Origin: Halolamina litorea
Lineage (GTDB): Archaea > Halobacteriota > Halobacteria > Halobacteriales > Haloferacaceae
Assembly: GCF_026616205.1 (NCBI RefSeq)
Contig: NZ_JANHGR010000001.1
Coordinates: forward strand, 434,001 to 498,000
Reading direction: 5' to 3'
DNA length: 64,000 bases
This document shows positions 39,815 to 48,572 of this stretch, in pieces (within the stretch, counting starts at the first letter, position 1; the number at the start of each line of letters is the position of its first letter). Below the pieces are notes generated by a model that did no database searches, had not been told where the DNA came from, and was given only the letters and a program-made list of their open reading frames with translations. A program made the translations under genes and the position numbers.

Positions 39815-41935
39815 TTACTGCGGCGTCGGGTCCGAGCCGCCCGTCGGGGTGGTGACCTCCGAACTCTCCTTGAGCGCGGAGCCGGTGATGGTCTTGAGGC
39901 GGCTGACGAGCGAGTCCTTCCCGCCCTCGCCCTCCAGGGCCACCTCGAGCACTTCCGAGATGTGTGAGACCGGAATGATCTCGATCATCTCCTCGTACTC
40001 CTCCTCGATCATCACGTCCTGCTCGTTGGCCTGCGGGATGATCACGCGGTCACAGCCCGACTTCGCGGCCGCCTCGATCTTGTGGGTAACCCCTCCCACG
40101 GGGAGCACGTCGCCCCGCACCGAGAGCGACCCCGTCATCGCCAGGCTCTGGTCGACGCCGATGTCCTCCAGCGCGGAGATCACCGCCGTCGCCACCGTGA
40201 TCGACGCCGAGTCGCCGTCGACGCCCTGCTGGCCGGCCTGGACGAACTGGATGTGGATGTCCTTGTCCGATATCTTCTGGTCGGTGTACTTCTTGATGAT
40301 CGCCGAGACGTTCTGTACGGACTCCTCGGCCATCTCCTTGAGCTGTCCGGTGGCGATCACCTGCCCGCCCATCCCTTGGGAGGGGGTGATCTCGGCCATG
40401 ACCGGGAGCATGATCCCCGAGTCCTGACCCATGACGGCGAGCCCGTTGACCCGGCCGACCTGGAACCCTTCCGAGACCTGCAGTTCGTAGTCCTTGCGGC
40501 GCTCGATGTAGTCGTCGGCGAGCTGCTGCTCGATCGAGCGGCTGCGGCCCTTGGCCTCCATCACGTGTTCGCGCGTGGTGGCCTCGGCGCCCTGCCCGCG
40601 GGCGACGTCGCCCGCGACGCGGACGAGTCCACCCAGCGAACGGAGTTCGAGCGTGAGGTGGTCCTTCCGGCCGGCACGGCGCCGGGCTTCGAGGATGACC
40701 TCCTCGACTGCCTCCTCCGTGAAGTGGGGGAGGCGACCGTCGTTCTCGACCTCCTGGGCCACGAAGCGCGCGTACTTGCGGCGCATCTCGGGCGTGTCGC
40801 GGATGGTGTCGTCCATGTACACCTCGTACCCGTAGCCGCGGATACGGTTCCGGAGCGCGGGGTGCATGTTCTCCATCGCGTCCATGTTCCCGGCCGCGAC
40901 CATGACGAAGTCGGTGGGGACCGGTTCGGTCTGGACCATCGCACCCGAGGAGCGCTCGGACTGGCCCGTGATCCCGAACTCGCCCTCCTGAATCGCGGTC
41001 ATGAGGTGCTGCTGGGAGCGAACGTCGAGCGTGTTGATCTCGTCGATGAACAGCACGCCCTTGTTGGCTTTGTGGATGGCGCCGGCCTCGACACGGTCGT
41101 GGCTCGGCGTCTCCATCCCGCCGGACTGGAACGGGTCGTGGCGGACGTCGCCCAGCAGGGCACCGGCGTGGGCGCCCGTGGCGTCCTCGAACGGCGCCGT
41201 CTTGGTGTCGGCGTTGTTGACCAGCAGGTTCGGGATCATCGCGTCGCTGCCACGCGAGATGTACTGGAACCCGATGTAGATCAGCACCGCCGCGATGACG
41301 GCGATGATGGGGTTCCCCATCGCGAGGATCGCGTAGCCGGCGACGACGGCGATGACGATCCACATGAGGAGGCTGCGAAGCTGATCGCGCTTCTGGGCCT
41401 CCTCCTTGTGGGCGTCGATGATCTGTTCGCCCTTGCCCGCAGGCACCGTCCGGACCTTCGGCTCGTTGCCGTCGTCCGGGTTGTGGTAAACCAGTACGTC
41501 TTGGAGGTCCTCCTGAGGGAGGAGTTCGGCCATCGCCTTCGCGAGCATCGACTTCCCCGTCCCGGGGGAGCCGATCATCATCACGTGTCGGCGCTGCTTG
41601 GCCGCCTTCATTACCACGTCACGGGCGTGTTCCTGCCCGATCACTTGGTCGACCAGCCGCTCGGGCACCTCGATCTCGGAGGTGGAGTCGATGCGGAGCC
41701 CGCCGAGGAGGTCGTCCTGATCGATCTCCTCGTCGTCGGCGATCTCGGCGTCGAACTCGACGTCGCTCCCGAGGTCGTCGATGCTGGGGGCCTCCTCCTC
41801 CTCCTCGCGGTGCCGTTGCTCCGCGGGCCGGTCGGGCTGTTCTCCGGGGTCGCCCTGGGGGGTATCACCGTTCAACGGGAAGGGATCTTCCTCCCCCTCG
41901 TCGGGCACGTCGGTATCGTCCGTTTCGTTGCTCAT
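39815..41935 (-). CDS. lonB: Membrane-bound ATP-dependent protease LonB
   Basis: A 706-residue archaeal Lon. Acidic N-terminus (1-75), AAA+ module with Walker A GSPGTGKSM (about residue 122), two membrane helices inserted after it (MWIVIAVVAGYAILAM and PIIAVIAAVLIYIGF, about 190-222), Walker B LFIDEIN (about 292), sensor and arginine elements, then the C-terminal protease with Ser in DGDSASITVA (about 575) and Lys in GGVTHKIEAA (about 617), the catalytic dyad. In Haloferax this enzyme is essential and controls carotenoid synthesis by degrading phytoene synthase. It faces the cytosol. Confidence 0.96.
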   Translation of the reverse strand: MSNETDDTDVPDEGEEDPFPLNGDTPQGDPGEQPDRPAEQRHREEEEEAPSIDDLGSDVEFDAEIADDEEIDQDDLLGGLRIDSTSEIEVPERLVDQVIGQEHARDVVMKAAKQRRHVMMIGSPGTGKSMLAKAMAELLPQEDLQDVLVYHNPDDGNEPKVRTVPAGKGEQIIDAHKEEAQKRDQLRSLLMWIVIAVVAGYAILAMGNPIIAVIAAVLIYIGFQYISRGSDAMIPNLLVNNADTKTAPFEDATGAHAGALLGDVRHDPFQSGGMETPSHDRVEAGAIHKANKGVLFIDEINTLDVRSQQHLMTAIQEGEFGITGQSERSSGAMVQTEPVPTDFVMVAAGNMDAMENMHPALRNRIRGYGYEVYMDDTIRDTPEMRRKYARFVAQEVENDGRLPHFTEEAVEEVILEARRRAGRKDHLTLELRSLGGLVRVAGDVARGQGAEATTREHVMEAKGRSRSIEQQLADDYIERRKDYELQVSEGFQVGRVNGLAVMGQDSGIMLPVMAEITPSQGMGGQVIATGQLKEMAEESVQNVSAIIKKYTDQKISDKDIHIQFVQAGQQGVDGDSASITVATAVISALEDIGVDQSLAMTGSLSVRGDVLPVGGVTHKIEAAAKSGCDRVIIPQANEQDVMIEEEYEEMIEIIPVSHISEVLEVALEGEGGKDSLVSRLKTITGSALKESSEVTTPTGGSDPTPQ

Positions 41936-42002
41936 AGAACGCTGTCGCTACGTCAAAGGTGGCTCGCGCGCCTGATATACTTTCCCCCATCTGAGGTTCC
42001 CG

Positions 42003-42015
42003 TTCGACTGTCGAA
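42003..42015. promoter_or_regulatory. Perfect palindrome TTCGAC-T-GTCGAA in the lonB/nadM interval
   Basis: A 13-base inverted repeat with a one-base centre, about 70 nt upstream of lonB and 120 nt upstream of nadM, in an unusually AT-rich 200-nt divergent region. It has the form of an operator for a dimeric repressor. There is no evidence for which gene it serves. Confidence 0.4.
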
Positions 42016-42106
42016 AATGGTCTTTTCAACGCCTACATCGGGCGATTACTCGACACAGCCGACGCACGGTCTCTTATAAATGAATGCCCCCTTCCGACTC
42101 GCCGAT

Positions 42107-42112
42107 TTTATC
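42107..42112 (+). promoter_or_regulatory. TATA box of nadM
   Basis: TTTTAT, 25-30 nt upstream of the ATG at 42137, supporting that start over an in-frame ATG at 42080. A second AT-rich site, CTTATAAA (42072-42079), precedes the 42080 ATG too closely to drive it leaderlessly. Confidence 0.5.
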
Positions 42113-42136
42113 CCCCCCGGGTGTGAAGCCGCGGTT

Positions 42137-42652
42137 ATGCGGGGGTTCTACATCGGACGCTTCCAGCCGTACCACGACGGCCACCACCGAATGGTGACTG
42201 AAATCGCCGAGGAAGTCGACGAACTCGTGGTCGGTATCGGCTCGGCCGGCGACTCACACACAACCCGGAACCCCTTCACCGCCGGCGAGCGGGTGATGAT
42301 GGTCACGAAGGCGCTGAAGACCCTCGACATCCCCACCTACGTCGTCCCGATTGAGGACCTCGAACGCAACGCCGTCTGGGTCGGGCACGTCCAGTCGATG
42401 ACGCCCCACTTCGACGTCGCCTACTCCAACAACCCTCTCGTCGTCCGGCTGTTCCGGGAGGCCGGCGTCGACGTCCGGCAGTCGCCGATGTTCCAGCGCG
42501 ACGTACTCGAGGGGACCGAGATCCGTGACCGACTCGTCAACGGCGGCGACTGGGCGTCGCTGGTCCCCGACCCCGTCGCCGACACCATCCGCGAGGTCGA
42601 CGGCGTTGACCGGATCCGGCAGGTCTCCGAGACCGACTCGAACTCGAACTGA
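42137..42652 (+). CDS. nadM: Nicotinamide-nucleotide adenylyltransferase
   Basis: A 171-residue nucleotidyltransferase that makes NAD from NMN and ATP. It starts MRGFYIGRFQPYHDGHHRMV with the (H/T)xGH motif seen as HDGHH, and has GIGSAGDSHTTRNPFTAGERVMM (residues about 36-58), WVGHVQSMTP and SNNPLVVRLFREAG. The C-terminal ATP motif is TEIRDRLVNGGDW, the archaeal form of ISSTxxR. The start at 42137 is fixed by the family N-terminus and the TATA distance. Overlaps by one base with the channel gene that follows. Confidence 0.94.
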   Translation: MRGFYIGRFQPYHDGHHRMVTEIAEEVDELVVGIGSAGDSHTTRNPFTAGERVMMVTKALKTLDIPTYVVPIEDLERNAVWVGHVQSMTPHFDVAYSNNPLVVRLFREAGVDVRQSPMFQRDVLEGTEIRDRLVNGGDWASLVPDPVADTIREVDGVDRIRQVSETDSNSN

Positions 42653-43269
42653 TGGTCGAAGCCGGCGCCGCCTTCGCTGTCATGAACGCGGTCGGTCTCG
42701 TCGCGTTCGCCGCCGTCGGCGCGCTGAAGGGTAGCGACGCCGGCCTCGACCTCTTCGGCGTCGCCGTGCTCGGCTTCCTCACGGCGCTCGGCGGCGGCAC
42801 CGTCCGGGACCTCCTCGTCGGGCGCGTCCCGACCTCGCTCCAGTCGAACGTCGAGGTGCTGTTCGCCGCCGCCGGGATCGTGCTCGCGGTCGTGCTTGCT
42901 CAGCGCGTCCAGGGCGACCTGATGGAGAGCCCCGCGGTGCTCCTGCCGGACGCCATCGGACTCGCGGCGTTCGCTGCCACCGGCGCCGCGGTCGGGACCG
43001 AGGCGGGCCTCTCGCCGTTCGGAATCGTCGTCACGGCGACGCTCACGGGCGTCGGCGGCGGCAGTCTCTCGGACCTGCTGCTCGCCCGCGTGCCGGCAGT
43101 TCTGCGCGAGGACTTCTACGCGACGCCGGCCGTCGCCGGCGGCGCCGTCGCCCCCCCGGCCACCGCCGTTGGACTCCCGCTGGGGGCGACGACGCTCCTC
43201 GCCGCCGGGGTCGTGCTCGCGCTCCGCCTCGGCGCGCTGCGCTACGGCTGGCGGCTGCCGACAGTCTGA
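42652..43269 (+). CDS. TRIC-type cation channel family protein (UPF0126)
   Basis: A 205-residue membrane protein with two repeats of three helices: repeat 1 VMNAVGLVAFAAVGALKG ... FLTALGGGTVRDLLVGRVP (residues 10-60), repeat 2 AIGLAAFAATGAAVGTEAGLSP ... TLTGVGGGSLSDLLLARVPAVL (about 100-145). The GGG-T-x-RD motif, doubled here as GGGSLSD, is the family signature. Prokaryotic TRIC homologues form trimeric K+/Na+ channels. Its ATG overlaps the nadM stop, so the two are coupled. Confidence 0.88.
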   Translation: MVEAGAAFAVMNAVGLVAFAAVGALKGSDAGLDLFGVAVLGFLTALGGGTVRDLLVGRVPTSLQSNVEVLFAAAGIVLAVVLAQRVQGDLMESPAVLLPDAIGLAAFAATGAAVGTEAGLSPFGIVVTATLTGVGGGSLSDLLLARVPAVLREDFYATPAVAGGAVAPPATAVGLPLGATTLLAAGVVLALRLGALRYGWRLPTV

Positions 43270-43272
43270 GCC

Positions 43273-44610
43273 TCAGCGAGTCAGGCTTTCCCGAACGCGT
43301 TTGTACAGCCCCGGCCGTCGGAAGTAGAGCACCTCCACGCCGACGACGAGGGCGGCGACGATCACCACCGTTCGGAACGTCGCCGGCTCCTCCCTGAACA
43401 GTCGGAGGAAGACCAGCGGGAGGAAGGCGCTACAGCCTACCAGCCCCACGGCCGGCGGGAGCCGCGACCGGTCGAGTTCGTCGGCGTGGCCCAGCGCGAG
43501 CGCGCAGGCCCCGCCGAAGACGACGATGAACGAGAGCGACGCGAAGGCGGTGATCCCCTGTAAGCTCCCGAGCACGGCGAAGGCGCCCGTGATCCCTCCC
43601 AGCGCGAGAACGGCCGAGGTCGGCGGCGCGCCGTCGACGCCACCGTCGGGTGCGCCGATTCGGGGCGGCAGGAGGTCGTCCGTCACGAGCCGCTGGGTCA
43701 GCAGCGACGACGAGAACAGCGTGGCGTTGATCGCCGACGCGGTCGAGACCAGCGCCGAGGCGCCGATCACCGCCCGCCCCAGCGGGCCGAGGAACTCCCC
43801 GGCGGCGACGGTCAGCGCCGTTTCGGGGTGTTGCTTCACTAACTCGGGAACGAGCGCCACCGTCACCAGCGCGACGGCGATGTAGATCACGACGGCGACC
43901 GGGACCGCGACGTAGACCGCTCGGGGGAGCGTCTTCCGAGGGTTCTCCATCGAGTCCTGATCGTAGAACAGCAGCTGCCAGCCCTGAAACGCGACGAACG
44001 ACGACGCGGCGGCCGTCACCGCACCCATGCCGGCCACGCCGCCCAGCCCGAGCGTCAGGCTCTCCTGCTGCCAGCCGTAGCGCAGTCCGACGAGCGCGAA
44101 CACGCCGAGTACCCCGATCTTCGCGGCGACCAGCAGGTCCTCGACGAACCCCGTCTCGCGGACGCCGACGACGTTCAGCGCGACGAACGCGCCGACGATG
44201 GCCAGCGAGGCCACGGGGCGAGCTATCGACACCGACCCGACGACCGGGAGCGCCGCCGCCAGCCCGAGCCCGGTCAGATCGACGAAGTAGCTCCCGAACG
44301 CGAAGGCGTACATCGCCATCGAGCCGAGGTAGCCGACCAGCAGCGTCCAGCCCACCATCCCGGCGACCGTCGACGAGTCGAGGTACTCCTGCACGAAGAC
44401 GACGGCGCCGCCGGGGTGGCCGACGCGGCGGTTCAGCCCCACGTAGGCGTAGCCCGCACAGAGCGCGACGACGCCGGCGAGGAGGAACGCGAGCCACGCC
44501 GCCGGGCCGGCCGCGCTCACGACGATGCCGAGCACGGCGTAGATGCCGCCGCCGATCATCCCGCCCAGCGCCATCGAGACGGCACTCCGGAGACCGAGCG
44601 TTTCACCCAT
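43273..44610 (-). CDS. APC-family amino acid permease
   Basis: A 445-residue, 12-helix transporter. The N-terminus SAVSMALGGMIGGGIYAVLGIVVSAAGPAAW is the classic APC helix 1 with the GGMIGGGIY substrate loop. Other landmarks: YAYVGLNRRVGHPGGAVVFVQEY (helix 2-3), VALNVVGVRETGFVEDLLVAAKIGVLG (helix 5 region) and FVAFQGWQLLFYDQDSMENPRKTLPRAV (helix 6, conserved EN-P). Probably imports an amino acid with a cation. It is convergent with the TRIC gene (3 nt gap) and divergent from the deaminase gene. Confidence 0.9.
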   Translation of the reverse strand: MGETLGLRSAVSMALGGMIGGGIYAVLGIVVSAAGPAAWLAFLLAGVVALCAGYAYVGLNRRVGHPGGAVVFVQEYLDSSTVAGMVGWTLLVGYLGSMAMYAFAFGSYFVDLTGLGLAAALPVVGSVSIARPVASLAIVGAFVALNVVGVRETGFVEDLLVAAKIGVLGVFALVGLRYGWQQESLTLGLGGVAGMGAVTAAASSFVAFQGWQLLFYDQDSMENPRKTLPRAVYVAVPVAVVIYIAVALVTVALVPELVKQHPETALTVAAGEFLGPLGRAVIGASALVSTASAINATLFSSSLLTQRLVTDDLLPPRIGAPDGGVDGAPPTSAVLALGGITGAFAVLGSLQGITAFASLSFIVVFGGACALALGHADELDRSRLPPAVGLVGCSAFLPLVFLRLFREEPATFRTVVIVAALVVGVEVLYFRRPGLYKRVRESLTR

Positions 44611-44685
44611 TCATCGGGAGCAGGGCGTCGACCCACTTCAGGCGAGTGGCCGAACCGCTATGGCACCGCGGCCCCACTCGACCCC

Positions 44686-45138
44686 ATGGACTCCCACGAT
44701 TTCGACCACGAGGCACACATGGAGCAAGCGATCGATTGCGCCCGCGAGGCCGCTGCCCGCGGCGACGAGCCCTACGGCTCCGTCCTCGTCAGGGACGACG
44801 AGGTGGTGATGCACGCCCGGAACGCCGTCGTCACCGAGAACGACCTCCGGGCCCACCCAGAACTCACGCTGGCCAAACGGGCCGCCGCCGAGCGCGACGA
44901 CGCGTCGGAACTGGTGATGTACACCTCGACTGAACCCTGCCCGATGTGTTCGGGCGGGATCGCCATCGCCGGCCTCGATGCGGTCGTCTACAGCGTCTCG
45001 GGCGAGCGCGCCGCCGAACTCCGCGGCGGCAGCCCGCTGCTCCCCTCGACGGAGGTGTTCGCGCGCGGCAGCGACGTGGAGGTGGTCCCGGACGTGCTAC
45101 AGGAGGAAGGCGAGATGGTCCACCGCGAGCACTGGTAG
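44686..45138 (+). CDS. Nucleoside/nucleobase deaminase (CMP/dCMP-type zinc enzyme)
   Basis: A 150-residue cytidine-deaminase-fold enzyme. Zinc and catalytic motif: RAHPELTLA (about residue 55; the usual HAE is HPE, His and Glu kept) and STEPCPMCSGGIAIAGLD (about 84-101). Of this family, guanine deaminases and tRNA-adenosine deaminases share the EPCPMC form; Archaea lack TadA in most cases, so a free base or nucleoside deaminase is more likely. The ATG at 44686 gives family length. Stop abuts the hemD stop (convergent). Confidence 0.82.
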   Translation: MDSHDFDHEAHMEQAIDCAREAAARGDEPYGSVLVRDDEVVMHARNAVVTENDLRAHPELTLAKRAAAERDDASELVMYTSTEPCPMCSGGIAIAGLDAVVYSVSGERAAELRGGSPLLPSTEVFARGSDVEVVPDVLQEEGEMVHREHW

Positions 45139-45888
45139 CTACGGCGATCGTTCACTCGCTCGCCCGCCCGCTCGCTCGACCACCGCTCGCGCCAGCGCCT
45201 CGAAGTCGGCCTCGTCGGGGACCACGTCGACCTCGATACCGGCGTCACGGGCCGTCGCCGCCGGCCCGTCGGCGATGGCGCCGACGACGGCGTCGTTCAG
45301 TCCCTCGATGGCTTCCTCGCGGATGCCGCGCTCCTCGGCGGCGGCGAGGAACCCCTCGACCGTCGAGGAGGAGGTAAAGGCCGCCCCGTCGAGTTCGCCG
45401 GCCGCGGCCAGTTCGGCCGACCGTCCGGCATCCTCGGGCCGTTCGAGCCGGTAGAGCGTCGTCTCGCTCACGTCGGCGCCCGCATCGCGCAGCCCCTCGG
45501 GCATGGTCGCACTGGCCCGGTCCGAGCGTGCGAGCGCGACGGTCTGTCCCGCCACGTCCTCGCGCAGTTCGGCGACCATCCCCGCGGAGTCGTACTCGTC
45601 GGGCACGCGCTCCACGGTCCAGCCGGCAGCCTCGGCGGCCTCGGCGGTCGAGTCGCCGATACAGCACAGCGTCGCGTCGCCCGGCGCCCAGCCCGCGTCG
45701 TCGAGCACGGCGACGCCCGTCGCGGACGTGAGCACGACGAAGTCGGCCCGGGGTGGGCTCTCCCCGGTCGGCTCGATGGTCAGCATCGGGTCCGGAACCG
45801 GCTCGGCGCCCAGCGAGTCGAGTAGGGCGGCGGCCTCGTCGATCCGACCGTCGTCCGGACGGAACGCGGCGATGCGGGGTGGGGTCAT
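45139..45888 (-). CDS. hemD: Uroporphyrinogen-III synthase
   Basis: A 249-residue HemD that closes hydroxymethylbilane to uroporphyrinogen III. Recognisable from the two-lobe pattern: AAFRPDDGRIDEAAALLDSLG at the start, DFVVLTSATGVAVLDDAG, CCIGDSTAEAAEAAGW, and GAAFTSSSTVEGFLAAAEE with VGAIADGPAATARDAG in the second half. Sequence is weakly conserved as is normal for HemD, but its position directly after hemC (stop and start adjoin) settles the call. Confidence 0.9.
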   Translation of the reverse strand: MTPPRIAAFRPDDGRIDEAAALLDSLGAEPVPDPMLTIEPTGESPPRADFVVLTSATGVAVLDDAGWAPGDATLCCIGDSTAEAAEAAGWTVERVPDEYDSAGMVAELREDVAGQTVALARSDRASATMPEGLRDAGADVSETTLYRLERPEDAGRSAELAAAGELDGAAFTSSSTVEGFLAAAEERGIREEAIEGLNDAVVGAIADGPAATARDAGIEVDVVPDEADFEALARAVVERAGGRASERSP

Positions 45889-47052
45889 CTACTCGTTCTC
45901 GGCCGCCGCTCGGGCGACCAGGTCGTCGGCGCCACGCCCGGCCAACTCCGCGGCGAACTCCGCGGCGGCTTCGGCGTGGTTCTCGATGGGGAGATCGCGC
46001 GTCCCCTCGACGACCTCGGTGCCGTCGGTCGAGAGCACCTGTGCCCGGACAGCGACGGTGTTGCCCTTCACGGTCGCGTGGACGCCGAGCGGGGCGACAC
46101 AGCCGCCGCCGAGTTCCGCGAGCACCGTCCGCTCGACGGTGACGGCGACCCGCGTGGGCGCGTGGTCGAGCCGCGACTGGAGCCGACTGACCGTCTCCTC
46201 GTCCTTGGCGGTGACGGCGACGGCCCCCTGTGCGGGCGCGGGGACGAACTCCGTCTTGGGGAGTCGGCTGGTGCCGATGTGGTGGATCAGGCCGCTGCGC
46301 TCGAGGCCGGCCTCCGCGAGCACGAGGGCGTCGTACTCGTGGTCGTACTCCCGCCCCAGCGCGCCGCGTTCGAGTTCGCCGAGGCTCTCGAACCACTCGT
46401 CGACGCTCTGGTCGAACTCGTCGTCGTCCTCGGTGTCGCTCAGGTCCTCGTTCTCGTCGTCGAGGACGCCCTCGGGGTCGAGGTTGTACTTCCGCATCTC
46501 CTGGCTGCTCTCCTTTTTCTGCTCCTCCTCGACGGTGCCCATCCGGCGCTCGTGTTCGCGCTGGAGTTCGGGCGCGAGCAGTTTCTCGATCCGGGTGTCG
46601 ACGTTCCCGCGGAGCGGGCGCACGTCGAGGTCCGGTCGCGCGTGAAGCAGTTGGGCGGTGCGGCGCAGCGACGAGGTGCCGACGACGGCCCCCTCGCGCA
46701 GGTCGTCGAGTTCCTTCCCGTCTTTCGTCACCAGCACGTCGCCGGCCGGCGCCCGCTCGGGCACGGCGGCGACGACGATGCCGTCGGCGAACTCCGTCGG
46801 CATGTCCTTCATCGAGTGGACCGCGGCGTCGCAGTCACCGTCGACGACCTCCTGATCCAGCGCGTGGACGAACGCGCCGATGCGGCCGAGGTCGGCGATC
46901 AGTTCGTCCTGGATGCGGTCGCCCTCGGTCTCGACTTCGACGAGTTCCACCGGACGGCGGCGGGTTCCCACCCGGTCTTTCACGTACGCGGCCTGTCGCA
47001 TGGCGAGGTCGGACCCGCGCGTGGCGAGGCGGAGGGTCCTGTCGGTGCTCAT
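45889..47052 (-). CDS. hemC: Porphobilinogen deaminase (hydroxymethylbilane synthase) with acidic insertion
   Basis: A 387-residue HemC, longer than the usual 300-330. Catalytic parts: LATRGSDLAMRQA, DAAVHSMKDMPTE (with the catalytic Asp region), GTSSLRRTAQLLHARPDLDVRPLRGNVDTRIEKL. An inserted, highly charged segment at about residues 155-235 (QREHERRMGTVEEEQKKESS, later DLSDTEDDDEFDQSVDEWF) precedes YDALVLAEAGLERSGL. The dipyrromethane-cofactor Cys is in LGGGCVAPLGVHA (about 316). The insertion lies between domains 1 and 2 and is probably a salt-adapted loop or interaction arm. Followed directly by hemD. Confidence 0.94.
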   Translation of the reverse strand: MSTDRTLRLATRGSDLAMRQAAYVKDRVGTRRRPVELVEVETEGDRIQDELIADLGRIGAFVHALDQEVVDGDCDAAVHSMKDMPTEFADGIVVAAVPERAPAGDVLVTKDGKELDDLREGAVVGTSSLRRTAQLLHARPDLDVRPLRGNVDTRIEKLLAPELQREHERRMGTVEEEQKKESSQEMRKYNLDPEGVLDDENEDLSDTEDDDEFDQSVDEWFESLGELERGALGREYDHEYDALVLAEAGLERSGLIHHIGTSRLPKTEFVPAPAQGAVAVTAKDEETVSRLQSRLDHAPTRVAVTVERTVLAELGGGCVAPLGVHATVKGNTVAVRAQVLSTDGTEVVEGTRDLPIENHAEAAAEFAAELAGRGADDLVARAAAENE

Positions 47053-47163
47053 GGGCGGGAATGAGCGACCGGTGGGGAAAAGGGGTACGTTCGCGCCTCG
47101 GTGCGGCCGTCGTCGGTCCTTCGGCAGCCCGGCGGCGACGGCCGTCGACGCCCGACAGCCGGC

Positions 47164-48504
47164 CTACAGCGCCTCGCGGTAGGCGTCGAGGGTCTTCTCC
47201 ACGTCCTCTTCGGTGTGGCCGTAGGAGACGAACTGGGACTCGAACTGGTTCTGGGAGAGGAACACGCCCTGTTCCTTCATCTCCGTCCAGAACAGCCGGC
47301 GCCAGCGGTCGGTCTCGGCGGCGCCCACGTCGGCGCCGGTCTTCGGGCAGTACTCGAAGCGTGCACAGTCCTCGTTCTGCCGGCAGCCGCCCGAACAGGT
47401 GTCGGAGACGTCCTCGGGCCCGTCCCGCGTGAAGATCACCTTGAACAGCGAGTCGGTGCCGACGACGGTGTACTCCGGCGCCCGCTCACGCAGGATCTCG
47501 GTGAGGCCGGTCCGGAGCTTCTCGCCGAGCCCGTTGACGTGGTCGTACACGTCGTTCTCGGCGGCGAAGCGGAGCGTTTCGAGTCCGGCCGCCATCGTCA
47601 CCGGGTGGCCCGAGAACGTGCCGGCTTGGAACACGTCGCCGGAGGGGCTGAACTGGCCGATGATCTCCGACTTCCCGCCGATGGCGCCGACGGGGAAGCC
47701 CCCGCCGATGATCTTCCCGAACGTGGTCACGTCGGGTTCGATGCCGAACTTCGACTGGGCACAGCCGAGGCCGCCGACGCGGAAGCCGGTGATGACCTCG
47801 TCCCAGATGAGCAGCGAGCCGTAGTCGTCACAGAGGTCCCGCAGGGTCTCGTGGTAGCCGTCGACGGGGTGGACGATCCCCTTGTTCGCGAGGATCGGTT
47901 CGACCATCACCGCCGCGATGTCGTCGCCGTGTTCCGCGAAGACCTCGGTGACGGCCTCGGGGTCGTTGAACGGCACCGGGATGGTGTGCTCGGCGAACTC
48001 GGCGGGAACTCCGGCCGAGGAGGGCCCGCGCTCTTCCACGTCGCCCTCGACGAGCGTCGAGTCGTTGGCACCGTGGTAGGAGCCCTGCATGACGACGATC
48101 TTGTTCCGACCCGTGTAGCCCCGGGCGAGTCGCGTCGCCGACACCGTCGCCTCGGTGCCGGAGTTGACGAAGCGGATCATCTCGACGCTCGGCACGTGAC
48201 GCGCGACGAACTCGGCGTGCTCGACCTCGATCTCGGTCGGCATGCCGTACATCGGCCCGGCGCTGGCGTGGCGCTGGATCTCGGCCTGCACCGGCTCGGG
48301 GGTGTCGTGGCCGAGCAGTAGCGGACCCAGTCCCATCACCCAGTCGACGTAGCGGTTGCCGTCGGCGTCGATCAGGTGGCCGGCTTCGCCGCGCTCGGCG
48401 AACGGGGGGAACGGCTCGATCGCCGCCCGAACCGAGGAGTTGACGCCGCCGGGCATCACCGACAGCGCGCGGTCGTAGAGTTCGCCCGATCGTTCGTGGT
48501 TCAT
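47164..48504 (-). CDS. hemL: Glutamate-1-semialdehyde 2,1-aminomutase
   Basis: A 446-residue PLP enzyme that turns glutamate-1-semialdehyde into 5-aminolevulinate. Markers: [19 protein letters not shown] at the start, [39 protein letters not shown] (Asp pairing with PLP) and [17 protein letters not shown] with the PLP Lys (about residue 265). A C-terminal Cys cluster ([20 protein letters not shown], about residues 384-403) is an unusual addition, able to hold a metal. ATG at 48504 matches family start. It is 111 nt upstream of hemC on the same strand. Confidence 0.95.
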   Translation of the reverse strand: MNHERSGELYDRALSVMPGGVNSSVRAAIEPFPPFAERGEAGHLIDADGNRYVDWVMGLGPLLLGHDTPEPVQAEIQRHASAGPMYGMPTEIEVEHAEFVARHVPSVEMIRFVNSGTEATVSATRLARGYTGRNKIVVMQGSYHGANDSTLVEGDVEERGPSSAGVPAEFAEHTIPVPFNDPEAVTEVFAEHGDDIAAVMVEPILANKGIVHPVDGYHETLRDLCDDYGSLLIWDEVITGFRVGGLGCAQSKFGIEPDVTTFGKIIGGGFPVGAIGGKSEIIGQFSPSGDVFQAGTFSGHPVTMAAGLETLRFAAENDVYDHVNGLGEKLRTGLTEILRERAPEYTVVGTDSLFKVIFTRDGPEDVSDTCSGGCRQNEDCARFEYCPKTGADVGAAETDRWRRLFWTEMKEQGVFLSQNQFESQFVSYGHTEEDVEKTLDAYREAL

Positions 48505-48572
48505 GCGCGGAGAATGGTTCCGGCGCGCGAAAGAAGCTAACGGGTTCGGCACGGCGGGCCGCTTTTTCCGGG

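Noticed and set aside
42080-42136. In-frame ATG at 42080 as the nadM start
   Set aside because: It would add 19 residues not seen before the family start MRGFYIGRFQP, and the TATA box at 42107-42112 would lie inside the coding sequence.
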